Source: JAFLTL01 sp964389525 (lineage in GTDB: Bacteria; Bacteroidota; Bacteroidia; Bacteroidales; Muribaculaceae). From it: a stretch of 64,000 nucleotides of DNA. Shown piece by piece: positions 7,388 to 17,127 of this stretch. Position 1 is the first letter of the stretch. Each line of letters begins with the position of its first letter. The DNA lies in assembly GCA_964389525.1 (NCBI GenBank), contig CAYMEX010000016.1, positions 1-64,000 on the forward strand. The letters are read 5' to 3'. The notes under the pieces were generated by a model. That model had not been told where the DNA came from. It was given only the letters and a program-made list of their open reading frames with translations, and made no database searches. Position numbers and translations under genes: made by a program.

Positions 7388-8731
7388 ATGAAAGTCTCTG
7401 AAGTAATCTCCGACCTGAAGCGTCGATTCCCCAACGAGCCCGAGTATCACCAGGCCGTGGAGGAAGTCCTGACCTCGATTGAGGACGTCTACAACTCTTA
7501 TCCGCAGTTTGAGCGTTACAACCTCATCGAGCGTCTGTGTGTACCTGACCGCATTCTGTCGTTCCGTGTAAGCTGGGTAGATGACGCAGGCAACGTGCGC
7601 ACCAACATGGGCTACCGAGTTCAGCACAACAATGCCATTGGTCCGTACAAAGGAGGTATCCGCTTCCATGCATCGGTCAATCAGTCGATTCTGAAATTCC
7701 TTGCCTTCGAGCAGACTTTCAAAAACTCACTGACGACTCTTGCCATGGGTGGTGCCAAAGGTGGCTCCGACTTCTCTCCCAAGGGGAAGAGCGACATGGA
7801 GATCATGCGTTTCTGCCAGGCATTCGTGCGTGAGCTGTGGCAACAGATCGGCCCGGAGCGCGATGTGCCCGCCGGCGACATAGGCGTGGGCGGACGCGAG
7901 GTAGCCTACATGTACGGCATGTATAAGAATCTCGCCCGCGAGAATACCGGCACATTCACCGGAAAGGGCATCGATTTCGGCGGCTCGCTCATACGTCCCG
8001 AGGCTACCGGCTACGGCAACGTCTACTTCCTGCTCAACATGCTCGCTACGCGCGGCATCGACATCAAGGGCAAGCGTGTGGCTATCTCCGGATCGGGCAA
8101 CGTGGCTCTCTACACAGCCGAAAAACTTATGTCGCTCGGTGCCAAAGTCGTGTCGATGAGCGACAGCGACGGATCGATCGTCATTCCCGACGGCCTCACA
8201 CAGGAGCAGTTCGACTACATTTTCTCGCTCAAGAACGATTACCGCGGCCGCATACGCGAGTTTATCGACGAGTATCCCGGCGTAGCCACCTACTATCAGC
8301 GTGAGCGTCCGTGGAAGCACGTGAGCTGCGACATCGCCATGCCTTCGGCCACACAGAACGAGCTTGACGGCGACGACGCACGCGCACTTCTCGCACAGGG
8401 CTGCATAGCAGTGAGCGAGGGCGCCAACATGCCGTCGACTCCCGAGGCTGTCAAAGAGTTCATCAACGCCAAGATACTCTATGCACCGGGCAAGGCTGCA
8501 AATGCCGGCGGTGTGAGTGTCAGCGGCCTCGAGATGGCTCAGAACGCCCAGATGCTCAGCTGGTCGGCCGAGGAGGTAGACAACAAGCTCCGCAGCATTA
8601 TGGCCAACATCCACGAGCAGTGCGTCAAGTTCGGCAAGGAGCCGAGCGGCTATGTCAACTACGTGAAGGGCGCCAACATCTCAGGCTTCATGAAAGTCGC
8701 CCGCGCCATGATGGCCCAGGGCATCCTCTGA
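7388..8731 (+). CDS. gdhA: NADP-type glutamate dehydrogenase
   Basis: Converts 2-oxoglutarate and ammonia to glutamate, a main ammonia-assimilation route in Bacteroidales. With ATG 7388 the protein has 447 residues, the usual length of the hexameric small-subunit class; upstream in-frame codons (from 7334) would add 18 atypical residues. Seen: GPYKGGIRFH near residue 86, the active-site lysine in LAMGGAKGGSDF (Lys124), GDIGVGGREV, and the Rossmann-fold ISGSGNVALYTAEKL. It ends at a strong hairpin shared with the convergent kinase gene. NADP preference is inferred from overall similarity to GdhA. Confidence 0.95.
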   Translation: MKVSEVISDLKRRFPNEPEYHQAVEEVLTSIEDVYNSYPQFERYNLIERLCVPDRILSFRVSWVDDAGNVRTNMGYRVQHNNAIGPYKGGIRFHASVNQSILKFLAFEQTFKNSLTTLAMGGAKGGSDFSPKGKSDMEIMRFCQAFVRELWQQIGPERDVPAGDIGVGGREVAYMYGMYKNLARENTGTFTGKGIDFGGSLIRPEATGYGNVYFLLNMLATRGIDIKGKRVAISGSGNVALYTAEKLMSLGAKVVSMSDSDGSIVIPDGLTQEQFDYIFSLKNDYRGRIREFIDEYPGVATYYQRERPWKHVSCDIAMPSATQNELDGDDARALLAQGCIAVSEGANMPSTPEAVKEFINAKILYAPGKAANAGGVSVSGLEMAQNAQMLSWSAEEVDNKLRSIMANIHEQCVKFGKEPSGYVNYVKGANISGFMKVARAMMAQGIL

Positions 8732-8754
8732 TAAGCAAAATCCTGCATAAACGG

Positions 8755-8791
8755 CTGCGGGCTGCGGAAATAAGAAATCCGCAGCCCGCAG
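8755..8791. terminator. Hairpin between convergent gdhA and the histidine kinase
   Basis: A perfect 14-bp stem, CTGCGGGCTGCGGA / TCCGCAGCCCGCAG, with a 9-base loop, located 23 bases after gdhA and 18 bases from the end of the kinase gene. It is symmetric and could serve both strands. There is no T-tract. Confidence 0.65.
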
Positions 8792-8809
8792 TGTATTGTC
8801 AGGCGTCTG

Positions 8810-10114
8810 TTATTTGAAGCTGATCGTGAAGCGGGTCAGGCCGTCGGCGTCGGAGGTTGCCAGAGAGTAACCGAACCCGTGGTTGTCGAGGATCTCCCCC
8901 ACCATCATCAGGCCGATACCCTGCCCGTCGGGCTTGGTCGTGAAAAACGGCGTGAAAAGCTGATCGGCGACCTCATGTGTGATCGGGCGTCCGTCGTCCT
9001 CGACCGTAAGCCGCATATTGGCGAAATCAACCACAATCCTCACCGTGCCCTCGCCGTCGATACTCTCGGCAGCATTCTTCATCACATTGGCAAACACCTG
9101 CTGCATCTGGCTTATGTCGGCGTCGACAGTCATAACGTCGCCGGGAGTATAACCGCTCATCTCAAATGTCACGCCGCGCTCTTTCCATATCGACTGCATC
9201 TGTGCCGTCATGTCGGCGAGCAGGGGTATAAGATTGATTTTCGTGCGCTCAGGCTCGGGGATGCGTGCCGTGTCGGCGAGCGAGGAGATGAATTTCACAA
9301 CGGCTCTGTTGCGGCGGAGCAGCGATGCGATCGACTGCTGCATGTCGCTGTCGAGCGTGTCGGCAAGATCCTGCTCAAGTATCTCGAGTGTGGCGTTGAG
9401 TCCGGCCATGGTGTTGTTCACCTCATGCGAGATCACGCGTAGCACTTTGCGGTATGAGCGTCGCTGCACCTCCATCACGTCGCGTGTCATTTCCTCTATC
9501 AGATAGAAGATGTGCGGCACTCCCATATTGAAGAAACGGCATGAGAAACAGCGGTAGAGTTTGGTGCCGTTGATACGCGCCACAGTCATCTTCCCCTCCT
9601 CCATCTCTTTCATCACGGCCGACAGACGATGCGGTATATCCCACATGCTCTGCCCCTTGTACGCCTTCGGGTTCTCAATCTCAAGAAACCGCGCCGCACT
9701 CGGATTAATATGTATCAGCCGGCCGTTTGACTCCGAGATAATGACGCCGGTAGGCATCACCGAGATCATTATGTCGAGCATCTCGTTTATCTCCCTCACC
9801 CTCAGCCTCTGTTCGCTCAGGTGCATGAGCATGGAGTTGAAGACGTCTATGACCTCGTCCATATCGGGCTGCCCGGTCTGACGCACGCGGCTCGAGAAGT
9901 CCATGCCTTTCATCAGACCCGACGCGCGCTTCAGTATCTTTGTCGGTTTAAGCACATTGCGATAAAACATCCACAGAAACAGGATGATAACCGCAAGACA
10001 CCCCTCGCAGAAAAGCAGTGACAGCAGACTGCCCGTACCTTCCCGCCAGAGTATGACTCCGACGAGACCTACAAGCATCAGGCTTACCCAAAGGAATATA
10101 TATTTCAGCCTCAT
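8810..10114 (-). CDS. Sensor histidine kinase (NtrB-like, membrane-bound)
   Basis: A 434-residue sensor kinase, last gene of the efflux operon. Seen: two transmembrane helices (about residues 7-24 and 33-50), a HAMP-like linker (50-100), a PAS domain (about 112-200), the phosphorylated His230 in ISHEVNNTMAGLN, and the HATPase part with NVMKNAAESI and GQGIGLMMV. There is almost no periplasmic loop, so it probably senses the membrane or cytoplasm. The ATG at 10114 overlaps the response-regulator stop (ATGA); a longer open frame upstream is not needed. It presumably phosphorylates the neighbouring sigma-54 activator. Confidence 0.92.
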   Translation of the reverse strand: MRLKYIFLWVSLMLVGLVGVILWREGTGSLLSLLFCEGCLAVIILFLWMFYRNVLKPTKILKRASGLMKGMDFSSRVRQTGQPDMDEVIDVFNSMLMHLSEQRLRVREINEMLDIMISVMPTGVIISESNGRLIHINPSAARFLEIENPKAYKGQSMWDIPHRLSAVMKEMEEGKMTVARINGTKLYRCFSCRFFNMGVPHIFYLIEEMTRDVMEVQRRSYRKVLRVISHEVNNTMAGLNATLEILEQDLADTLDSDMQQSIASLLRRNRAVVKFISSLADTARIPEPERTKINLIPLLADMTAQMQSIWKERGVTFEMSGYTPGDVMTVDADISQMQQVFANVMKNAAESIDGEGTVRIVVDFANMRLTVEDDGRPITHEVADQLFTPFFTTKPDGQGIGLMMVGEILDNHGFGYSLATSDADGLTRFTISFK

Positions 10115-11484
10115 CGGTCGATATGATATTTCTCCATACGTCGGTATAGCGTCTGACGTGTTATGCCGAGCGAAGCCGCCACCCTCGACAGGTTGCCGCC
10201 ATGGATCTGCAATGCCGATTTTATGGCCGCACACTGCATGTTGTCGAGCGTGTTGGCATCGGGCAGGAATGTCGCCTCAAGCGAGGCCGCCTCGACTCCG
10301 GCCGGGTTTATGACCGGCAGCAGATCGTCGGCCGTGATCTCCTCTTTGTCGATCAGCAGCACGCATTTTCTCACCAGATTGCGCAGCTCGCGTATATTGC
10401 CTGGATATGGCAGTTTTTTCAGCAGCTCCATCGCTTCGTCGTCAAACGTCGTCTGGCGTCCGCCGGTCTCGTCGGCGTTCTGCCTGACAAAAAACCTCAC
10501 AAGCTCGGGTATGTCGCTGCGTCGCTCGCGCAACGGCGGCAGCTCGATAGTTATAAGGTTTATGCGGTAAAAAAGATCCTCTCTGAACGTGCGCACAGCC
10601 ACCATCGACGGCAGATCGGCATTGGTGGCGCACACCACCCTGACGTCGACATGGCGCGGACGGTCGTCGCCAAGACGCTCGTAGGTGTGCTCCTGCAGCA
10701 CACGCAGCATCTTCACCTGCGACGCAAGGTCGAGATCGCCTATCTCGTCAAGAAAAATCGTGCCAGTGTCGGCTGCCGCGAAACGCCCCAGACGGTCGGA
10801 CACCGCGCCAGTGAAGGCACCTTTCTTGTGGCCGAACATCTCGCTCTCGAACAGCGTCGACGACATGCCGCCGAGATTCACTTTGACAAACGGTCGATCG
10901 CGCCGCGCGCTATTGTTGTGCAGAGCCTGGGCTATCAGCTCCTTGCCCGTGCCGTTCTCACCCATAATCAACACCGGCGCATCGGTCGGCGCGATTTTCT
11001 TCAGCGTCTCTATTATCTCAAGCATACGCGGCGACTCCCCTATTATGCCGCTTCGGTCGAATGTGTCGCCATCGCCGTCGCGCCGGTCGCACTGACGGCT
11101 GCCGTAGACATCGATCGCCGACTTTATCTGCTGCAGAAGTCCGCGGTTGTCCCACGGCTTACTCACAAAATCGACCGCTCCGGCCTGCACGCCTTTCACC
11201 GCAAGCGCTATGGTGGCCCATGCGGTCATAAGTATCACCGGTAGATCGGGACGGAATATCTTTATCTGACGCAACAGCACAAGCCCTTCGTCGCCGCTTG
11301 TGGCGCGCGTGAAGTTCATGTCGATCAACGCAAGGTCGATGTGTGTGTCGCTTCTGACGACCTCCATTGTGGCGGCCGCATCGGGCACGGCCACCACCTC
11401 GTAGCCCGACCGGTGCAGCAGCAGCCGGAGCGAGCTTCTCACTCCCTCGTCGTCATCAGCAATCAGAATACGCAGTTTTTCCAT
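10111..11484 (-). CDS. Sigma-54-dependent response regulator (NtrC family)
   Basis: A 457-residue three-domain activator. The receiver domain has acidic Asp10-Asp12, phosphoacceptor Asp55 in LIDMNF and Lys in VSKPWD. The AAA+ domain has Walker A GENGTGKE and the sigma-54-contacting GAFTGA loop. A C-terminal Fis-type helix-turn-helix follows (GGNLSRVAASLGITRQTLYR). The start is the ATG at 11484; another in-frame ATG lies 6 bases earlier. It sits between the TolC-like gene and the kinase. A sigma-54 promoter and palindrome at the head of the same operon (23051-23150) are the likely targets, so the operon should be autoregulated. Confidence 0.95.
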   Translation of the reverse strand: MEKLRILIADDDEGVRSSLRLLLHRSGYEVVAVPDAAATMEVVRSDTHIDLALIDMNFTRATSGDEGLVLLRQIKIFRPDLPVILMTAWATIALAVKGVQAGAVDFVSKPWDNRGLLQQIKSAIDVYGSRQCDRRDGDGDTFDRSGIIGESPRMLEIIETLKKIAPTDAPVLIMGENGTGKELIAQALHNNSARRDRPFVKVNLGGMSSTLFESEMFGHKKGAFTGAVSDRLGRFAAADTGTIFLDEIGDLDLASQVKMLRVLQEHTYERLGDDRPRHVDVRVVCATNADLPSMVAVRTFREDLFYRINLITIELPPLRERRSDIPELVRFFVRQNADETGGRQTTFDDEAMELLKKLPYPGNIRELRNLVRKCVLLIDKEEITADDLLPVINPAGVEAASLEATFLPDANTLDNMQCAAIKSALQIHGGNLSRVAASLGITRQTLYRRMEKYHIDR

Positions 11485-11510
11485 CACCATAAAGATACTA
11501 AAAAGCTGCC

Positions 11511-12983
11511 TTATCCTTTCACGATTCTGTCGAAATCGGCGTCGATCGACGTCCCCTTTATGAAATCCCACAGTGTGAGCGAACGCAGCTGATAATAATA
11601 ATACCAGAAGTTGAACAGCTCGTTTATCACCTTCAGGCGGGCCTGGTCTTTGGCCGTGTTGGAGTCATTGAGATCGAGTGTCGATATCTTTCCGATCATA
11701 AATGTCTCGTAGTTGGTGTGATAACGCTTGTTGGCGATCGTGTCGGCTTTCTCGGCGATATCCACCTGCTGCCGCTGGTTGTTGAAGCGCTCGACCAGTA
11801 CGAACAGATCCTGATTGAACGTCAGCGCCTCCTGCCGCAGCCGCGCCTTGGTGAGCTCGCGGTTGCTCTCGGCCACCTTCACCTGTCCGCGGCGTTTGCC
11901 CCAGTCGAGTATAGGTATCTTCACGCCTATCTCCACGACCTGATTGTCTTTCAGTCGGTCATAGGCCATGCGTATCGTGTTGTCGGTGCCGGTGAAACCC
12001 ACCTGGGCGTAAAGCGTCACCTGCCTCATGTTGCCCTTTGCCGTAGCCACCGCATAGTCGGCCTCAAGCTGACGGCGGCGCAGATTCTTGCTCAGCGAGT
12101 TGTTTTCGAGCGCGCGCTCGAGCACACTGTTGTAGTCGAGCACCAGATCGGGAGCATGCGTGGGCATGTCGGGGATCAGTTCGGTGTCTTCGGGCAGATC
12201 GAGAAACGCCACGAGGCGGAACATATTGCTCTGGCGGTTGCTCAGCGCGTCGGTGAGGTTGGCCTCGGCCTGTATCTTGTTCAGCTCAAGCTGCAGCAGG
12301 TCGTTTTCGCTTATCTGACCCATCTTGCGCTTGGCCTGCGCCACTTCATAAAGTTTCGAGGCATTCTCGACATTCTGCTTCTCAATCTCTACATTTTCTG
12401 TCGAATACAAAAGATTGAAGTAATAATTTATGGCCGTCATTGCAACCTTTTCTGTAGCTTCCATGAAGTCGGCTTTCGCCTCCTCGTAGCGCACAGGCTC
12501 GATCTTGCGTTTCCACTTCACGTTGTTCACCGCAAAAATCGGCTGCGACAGCGTCAGCGCCACCGGTATCGACATGTAGCGGTTGGCCGTAGGCGTGTCG
12601 AGAGTGCGCATGAAGTCGAGCGACGTATTGAGCGAGAGTGTGCCGCCGGTGAGCCATATCGACTGGTCGACCGACAGCTGCCCGTTCATGTTCAGGTAGT
12701 TGTTGCGCACAAACGTGTATGAGCCGCTCTCAAGCTGATAGGCCGAATAACTTTTGGCGTAGGACGGCATCTTGGCGTTGAAGTTCACCTCGGGGAGCAG
12801 CTCAGCGCGATATGAGCGGTAGGACCAGTAGGCACTCTTGAACGCGTTGACCGCCACCTGGGCATCGACACTGCGGCTGCGCGCCATGATGATCGTCTCC
12901 TCAAGCGAGATCGAGCGTTTCTCTGAAAACGCCGGCACAACCGCCAGCATTGCCGAAAGTATCGAAATATAAAATCTATTCAT
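11511..12983 (-). CDS. TolC family outer-membrane efflux channel
   Basis: A 490-residue outer-membrane channel of the TolC/OEP family. It would provide the exit duct for the adaptor-ABC pump encoded upstream. Seen: a signal peptide (MNRFYISILSAMLAVVPAFS), ISLEETIIMARSRS at the start of the first helical repeat, and long amphipathic helical stretches (about 165-230 and 370-440) with NLTDALSNRQSNMFRLVAFLD. It is transcribed after the six permeases and 26 bases before the response regulator. The family call is firm; the substrate is unknown. Confidence 0.92.
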   Translation of the reverse strand: MNRFYISILSAMLAVVPAFSEKRSISLEETIIMARSRSVDAQVAVNAFKSAYWSYRSYRAELLPEVNFNAKMPSYAKSYSAYQLESGSYTFVRNNYLNMNGQLSVDQSIWLTGGTLSLNTSLDFMRTLDTPTANRYMSIPVALTLSQPIFAVNNVKWKRKIEPVRYEEAKADFMEATEKVAMTAINYYFNLLYSTENVEIEKQNVENASKLYEVAQAKRKMGQISENDLLQLELNKIQAEANLTDALSNRQSNMFRLVAFLDLPEDTELIPDMPTHAPDLVLDYNSVLERALENNSLSKNLRRRQLEADYAVATAKGNMRQVTLYAQVGFTGTDNTIRMAYDRLKDNQVVEIGVKIPILDWGKRRGQVKVAESNRELTKARLRQEALTFNQDLFVLVERFNNQRQQVDIAEKADTIANKRYHTNYETFMIGKISTLDLNDSNTAKDQARLKVINELFNFWYYYYQLRSLTLWDFIKGTSIDADFDRIVKG

Positions 12984-13012
12984 CTCTAATTACATTATCA
13001 ATCGTTATTCTT

Positions 13013-14326
13013 TTATTCGTCTCTCAATGCGTCGACAGGGCTGACACGCGCGATGCGCCGTGCCGGCATACTGACACCAATGAACACAATCACAAGCAAC
13101 ACTGCGAGTACCGCAGCCGACACTATGCCGAAGTGCGTCCAGAAATCGGTGATCCAGCAATCGGCAGGAAAGTTACTGATACTTTCCTCAAGTCCGCCAG
13201 ACAGCCCCTCTTTCAGCGCGTAATGCAGATAAGCGAGACTGCCGACGATCCATCCGGCCACAGTCACAGTCATTGCCTCGCCAACGAGCATGCCGAACAC
13301 TTTGCGACGTGTGGCTCCGTAGGCTTTCATAAGTCCGGCGTCATGGCTGCGGCTGCGCGTCTGCAGATAGTAGGTTCCGGCCACCCCGAGCGCGAGATTG
13401 ATCAGGAAAAATGCGAGCAGAGCATATTTCATGCGCTTCTCGGAGTCGGCCTTTATCGCAGTCCTTTCACGCGCGTTCATCTGAGCGTAGGTCGTGACCG
13501 TCCTGACATAGAGATTACCGAATTTGAAGCTGCGCAGCATTTCGTCGCGGTTGTCTCTCACCCATCGGGCCGGAGAGTAGCCTTCTTTAAGCCTGACCGT
13601 CAGCTGGCATTTCGGCCAGCTTTTTATCTGGTCGACAAAGCTGCTGCGGCTCCATGCCCACGACTCATCGCCCGATGCCTTGTATTTCCACGGTCTGACG
13701 GTTTTAACCACTCCGACCACAAGCGTGCCCTCATCCTCTTCATGTCCGGCAGCCTTTATCCTTTTGCCGGTATAATTGCCGTCGGCCTTACCGAATAACT
13801 TAACAGCAAGGTCTTCGGTTATGACAGTCTCGTTAGACTGCATGACATGGCGCGACAGTTCTTCGGCCGACGGACTGTTACCGACCGTCTCTATACCGAA
13901 TGTCTCGAAATAATTATCGTCGGTTATCACACGGTTAAAACCATACATAAGCATCACAGTGTCGCCCGCCTCATTGACATGCTGTATGCCTGTCGATGCG
14001 TACGAGTTACCGCCGAGCACGCTCCGCGTCAGCATCTCCACTCCCTCCAGATTCCTTATATGGTCTGTCATCACCTCATATGCGTCAGCCAGACCGGCTG
14101 AGTCAGCATATGCCTCACTGTATCTCGGCGAAGTCTCTTTCAGTAGGGCGATCTCCATATACACCAGACGGTCGGGTTCGTAGCCCTGCGGCATATGCTC
14201 GACAGTCAGAAGTGCCATTACAGGATCAAGCACGATCCACGTTATGACCGTGATTATCACCATCTCGATAAGCAGCCATAAATTGCGTCTGCGCTGCGCC
14301 AGTATATTCTTGAATATCATCTTCAT
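13013..14326 (-). CDS. MacB/FtsX-type ABC permease, B-type (pair 3)
   Basis: A 437-residue permease: one N-terminal transmembrane helix, a large periplasmic MacB-like domain (about 45-280) and three C-terminal helices of the FtsX fold (RSRSHDAGLMKAYGATRRKVFG). It ends in SPVDALRDE, shared with the other B-type permeases. DNA and protein closely match the gene at 15808-17121, including nearly identical 3' ends, so the pair arose by recent tandem duplication. The start lies 6 bases after the stop of its A-type partner. No ATPase domain is fused; the single ATPase at 21053 would have to energise it. Confidence 0.9.
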   Translation of the reverse strand: MKMIFKNILAQRRRNLWLLIEMVIITVITWIVLDPVMALLTVEHMPQGYEPDRLVYMEIALLKETSPRYSEAYADSAGLADAYEVMTDHIRNLEGVEMLTRSVLGGNSYASTGIQHVNEAGDTVMLMYGFNRVITDDNYFETFGIETVGNSPSAEELSRHVMQSNETVITEDLAVKLFGKADGNYTGKRIKAAGHEEDEGTLVVGVVKTVRPWKYKASGDESWAWSRSSFVDQIKSWPKCQLTVRLKEGYSPARWVRDNRDEMLRSFKFGNLYVRTVTTYAQMNARERTAIKADSEKRMKYALLAFFLINLALGVAGTYYLQTRSRSHDAGLMKAYGATRRKVFGMLVGEAMTVTVAGWIVGSLAYLHYALKEGLSGGLEESISNFPADCWITDFWTHFGIVSAAVLAVLLVIVFIGVSMPARRIARVSPVDALRDE

Positions 14327-14332
14327 AGCCGT

Positions 14333-15679
14333 CTATCGTTTTTCGTTGAGAGAATCGACAATCGTGCGCCTCATCGACACCCAGGCGGGTATCATCGCCG
14401 AAGCGATGTTAAGCACCAGGCACACGGCAAGTGCTACTCCGAATATCGTCCACGAGAAAAACATCTCTGGGCGGTATGTAACCGACGCGGTCTCGACAAG
14501 TATTGTATTGTATGAACTGTCGATCAACTTCATCAGTGCCATACGGCCGGTAACAACGATCATGGCCGCCGCTATCAGTCCAAACACTCCTCCTATGAGT
14601 GTATAGACGAGATTTTCGCTCAGCACCTGACTGTAGATCGATCTGCGCGACGCTCCAAACGCCTTGCGTAGCCCGAGCTCTCCTACACGGGCATCCATAC
14701 GCCCCGTAATCAGTCCGCCGAGATTCATCGCCGGGACGAGCAACACCACAAGCAGCACAATAAGATTTCCTTTCAGTGCCTCCCACCATGTCTCGGCATC
14801 GGTGTCGCCTGCGAACACCGATTTTACATGCGACTCAAGCGGCGACAGTTCAAGCGTCACATCTCCCTTAGGCGAGTCTTTCGACATCCGTTCGATCTTC
14901 CTCATCTGTTCCTGCAGCTCGGCACTCACCGCCTCGACATTCGCGTCATCGATAAGAAGTACACACACGACTCCGCCCATCACTCTATCGGCCTCACTTG
15001 CCGCTGGAGGAGCTCCTCCTCCGATCACTTTCGGTGCAGCCTTTTCCTCGACACCGGGGAAATAAATCTGAGCAAACGACACATTGGTGAGCGGCGACGC
15101 GCTTTCCACCACACCCTTCACCCGATATTCCTCAAAGTCGACCGAAAGCATCTTACCTACTATGTCGGTCTCACTTTTTCCGAAGACGAGTTCTGCAAGC
15201 TCGTCGGTGATGATCACCTCCTTTACTCTTCCTTCTATATCTTCGCGGGTAAACGGAGAGCCCTGCAAAAAGTTGAATCTGAAAACTCTGAAAAATCCGT
15301 CATCCACACTTTTGGTCTTTGCCGGTATATCGCCCCTGTCCTCCGAGATCTGCACGCTCGCGTCATCAAAACTCTCGCGATAGCCGCATACGTCTTCAAC
15401 CCCGTCAATATTTTTCAGATAGTTATCTATAAAATAAAGCGATGGTCTGCTTTGAAACGTAAGAGTTTCATTTTTCATCTTCACCGTATCGATATAATAG
15501 GTCTTTCCCCGATTCACTTCAGGGTATATCGGCGCGGCCTTGATATAATAAAGCATGGCCATTGTCAGCGTTGTAGCGATGGCAAGCGTGACACCGGCGA
15601 TATAGATCGCAGTGAACAGCGGATCGGCTTTGGCCTGCTTTAGCGCCGATTTTACATAATGTCTTATTTTTCCGGCCAT
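14333..15679 (-). CDS. MacB/FtsX-type ABC permease, A-type (pair 3)
   Basis: A 448-residue permease of the same topology as its neighbours. The N-terminus (SALKQAKADPLFTAIYIAGV, residues ~10-29) nearly duplicates that of the A-type gene at 17128-18429, and it ends in VDSLNEKR. The FtsX signature is VGELGLRKAFGASRRSIYSQ. I chose ATG 15679 (MAGKIRHYVK); the frame is open further upstream into a hairpin but gives unrelated sequence. It is separated from the previous permease by an unusual 128-base gap holding a long inverted repeat. Confidence 0.9.
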   Translation of the reverse strand: MAGKIRHYVKSALKQAKADPLFTAIYIAGVTLAIATTLTMAMLYYIKAAPIYPEVNRGKTYYIDTVKMKNETLTFQSRPSLYFIDNYLKNIDGVEDVCGYRESFDDASVQISEDRGDIPAKTKSVDDGFFRVFRFNFLQGSPFTREDIEGRVKEVIITDELAELVFGKSETDIVGKMLSVDFEEYRVKGVVESASPLTNVSFAQIYFPGVEEKAAPKVIGGGAPPAASEADRVMGGVVCVLLIDDANVEAVSAELQEQMRKIERMSKDSPKGDVTLELSPLESHVKSVFAGDTDAETWWEALKGNLIVLLVVLLVPAMNLGGLITGRMDARVGELGLRKAFGASRRSIYSQVLSENLVYTLIGGVFGLIAAAMIVVTGRMALMKLIDSSYNTILVETASVTYRPEMFFSWTIFGVALAVCLVLNIASAMIPAWVSMRRTIVDSLNEKR

Positions 15680-15714
15680 GATGTCAGGGGATATATCGTT
15701 ATTAATACTGTTGA

Positions 15715-15773
15715 GCAGGGGGAGGGCGCACGGTCTGTGCCGTCTCACCGATGGCGCATCGTGCGCCCCCTGC
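15715..15773. repeat. GC-rich inverted repeat inside the efflux operon
   Basis: GCAGGGGGAGGGCGCACG on the left and CGTGCGCCCCCTGC on the right pair over 14 bases with a two-base bulge. The loop is 27 bases and contains a smaller GGCGCATCGTGCGCC palindrome-like overlap. It lies in the only large gap of the permease cluster, between permease pairs 2 and 3. It may lower expression of the third pair or protect transcript ends; it has no T-tract on the transcribed strand. Confidence 0.65.
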
Positions 15774-15807
15774 CGGCTTTCATCTATCAATCATTCATCT
15801 CATTCGT

Positions 15808-17121
15808 TCATTCGTCTCTGAGGGCATCGACCGGGTTGACGCGCGCGATGCGGCGCGCCGGCATACTCACGCCTATAAGCACTATCACAAGCAACACTGC
15901 GAGCACAATTGCCGATACTATGCCGAAGTGCGCCCAGAAATCGGTGATCCAGCAACCGGCTGGAAAATAGGTATTGTTCCAGTCCATGCCGATCGACAGC
16001 CCTTCTTTCAGTCCGTAATTCATGTAGAGCAGACAGCCGATCAGCCATCCGGCAACGGTGATGAGTACCGACTCACCGACAAGGCCGCCGAACACGCGGG
16101 TGCGTGATGCTCCAAACGACTTCATTATGCCGGCGACGTGGCTGCGCTGGCGCGTCTGCAGGTAGAATGTTCCGGCCACCCCGAGCGCGAGGTTGACAAG
16201 GAAAAATATCAGCAGCGTGATTTTAAGCCGCTTCTCCGACGCGGCGCTGCGGTCCTGCCAGGTTGTGGCTGCCGCTTCGGAGTAAGTCGATATATACTTG
16301 ACATACAGGTTGCCGGCATAGGAATTGGCACGCACGTCACCGCCATGTTCAGCTATCCATTGATCGGGTGTCACATCGCCACTGATGCGCACAGCTATGG
16401 CAGTTGACGCCGGGTCGTCATTGATATCGAAATCGCCTTCATGCCACAGCACACGGCACACGCCTCTCGACTGCCACGGACGCACATCCTCGACCACACC
16501 TACAATATGCCAGCCGCTGCTGTCGCCTTCGAGCACATCAACGGTATGACGCCCGACATAATCGCCCTCGTCGCCAAACATATCTCTGGCCAGTGACTCC
16601 GTGATAATAATGTCTCTATCTGTCATCGGCATATCCGACAACTCCTCGGCCGAAGGAGAGCCGGCCACGGTCTTTATGCCATAAGTTGTGAAATAGTCGT
16701 GTCCCATCGGACGATCGTAGACAAACGAAAAAACCCTGAGCGTGTCACCCTCTTCACCGATATATTTCAGACCGGTCTGCGACGACCAACCGCCGTCAAG
16801 CCGCAGGCCCGAACTAACAGGAGCCGCCGACTCCACACCGGGCAGACTCTTTATACCGTTAAGGATCACATCGAATGCACCGCGCATTGCGGCTGAGTCG
16901 GCCGCCTCCTCGCTGTAGCGTGACGACGAAGGCTTGATCACACCGACTTCCATATACACCAGCCTGTCCTGGTCATAGCCGTGCGACCACGAGCCAATGT
17001 TCATCAGCACCATGACCGGGTCGATCACCACCCATGTCACGACCGAGACAATTATCATTTCAAGAAACAGCCAGATGTTGCGGCGGCGCTGCGCCATCAT
17101 ATTTTTGAATATAAACTTCAT
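15808..17121 (-). CDS. MacB/FtsX-type ABC permease, B-type (pair 2)
   Basis: A 437-residue permease starting MKFIFKNMMAQRRRNIWLFL, with a periplasmic MacB-like domain and three C-terminal helices. The FtsX segment is RQRSHVAGIMKSFGASRTRVFGG, and it ends in NPVDALRDE. It is the closest relative of the gene at 13013-14326, in both length and sequence. It lies 6 bases after its A-type partner. Two permeases of different type per pair suggest heterodimers; this is inference. Confidence 0.9.
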   Translation of the reverse strand: MKFIFKNMMAQRRRNIWLFLEMIIVSVVTWVVIDPVMVLMNIGSWSHGYDQDRLVYMEVGVIKPSSSRYSEEAADSAAMRGAFDVILNGIKSLPGVESAAPVSSGLRLDGGWSSQTGLKYIGEEGDTLRVFSFVYDRPMGHDYFTTYGIKTVAGSPSAEELSDMPMTDRDIIITESLARDMFGDEGDYVGRHTVDVLEGDSSGWHIVGVVEDVRPWQSRGVCRVLWHEGDFDINDDPASTAIAVRISGDVTPDQWIAEHGGDVRANSYAGNLYVKYISTYSEAAATTWQDRSAASEKRLKITLLIFFLVNLALGVAGTFYLQTRQRSHVAGIMKSFGASRTRVFGGLVGESVLITVAGWLIGCLLYMNYGLKEGLSIGMDWNNTYFPAGCWITDFWAHFGIVSAIVLAVLLVIVLIGVSMPARRIARVNPVDALRDE

Positions 17122-17127
17122 AGCGAC

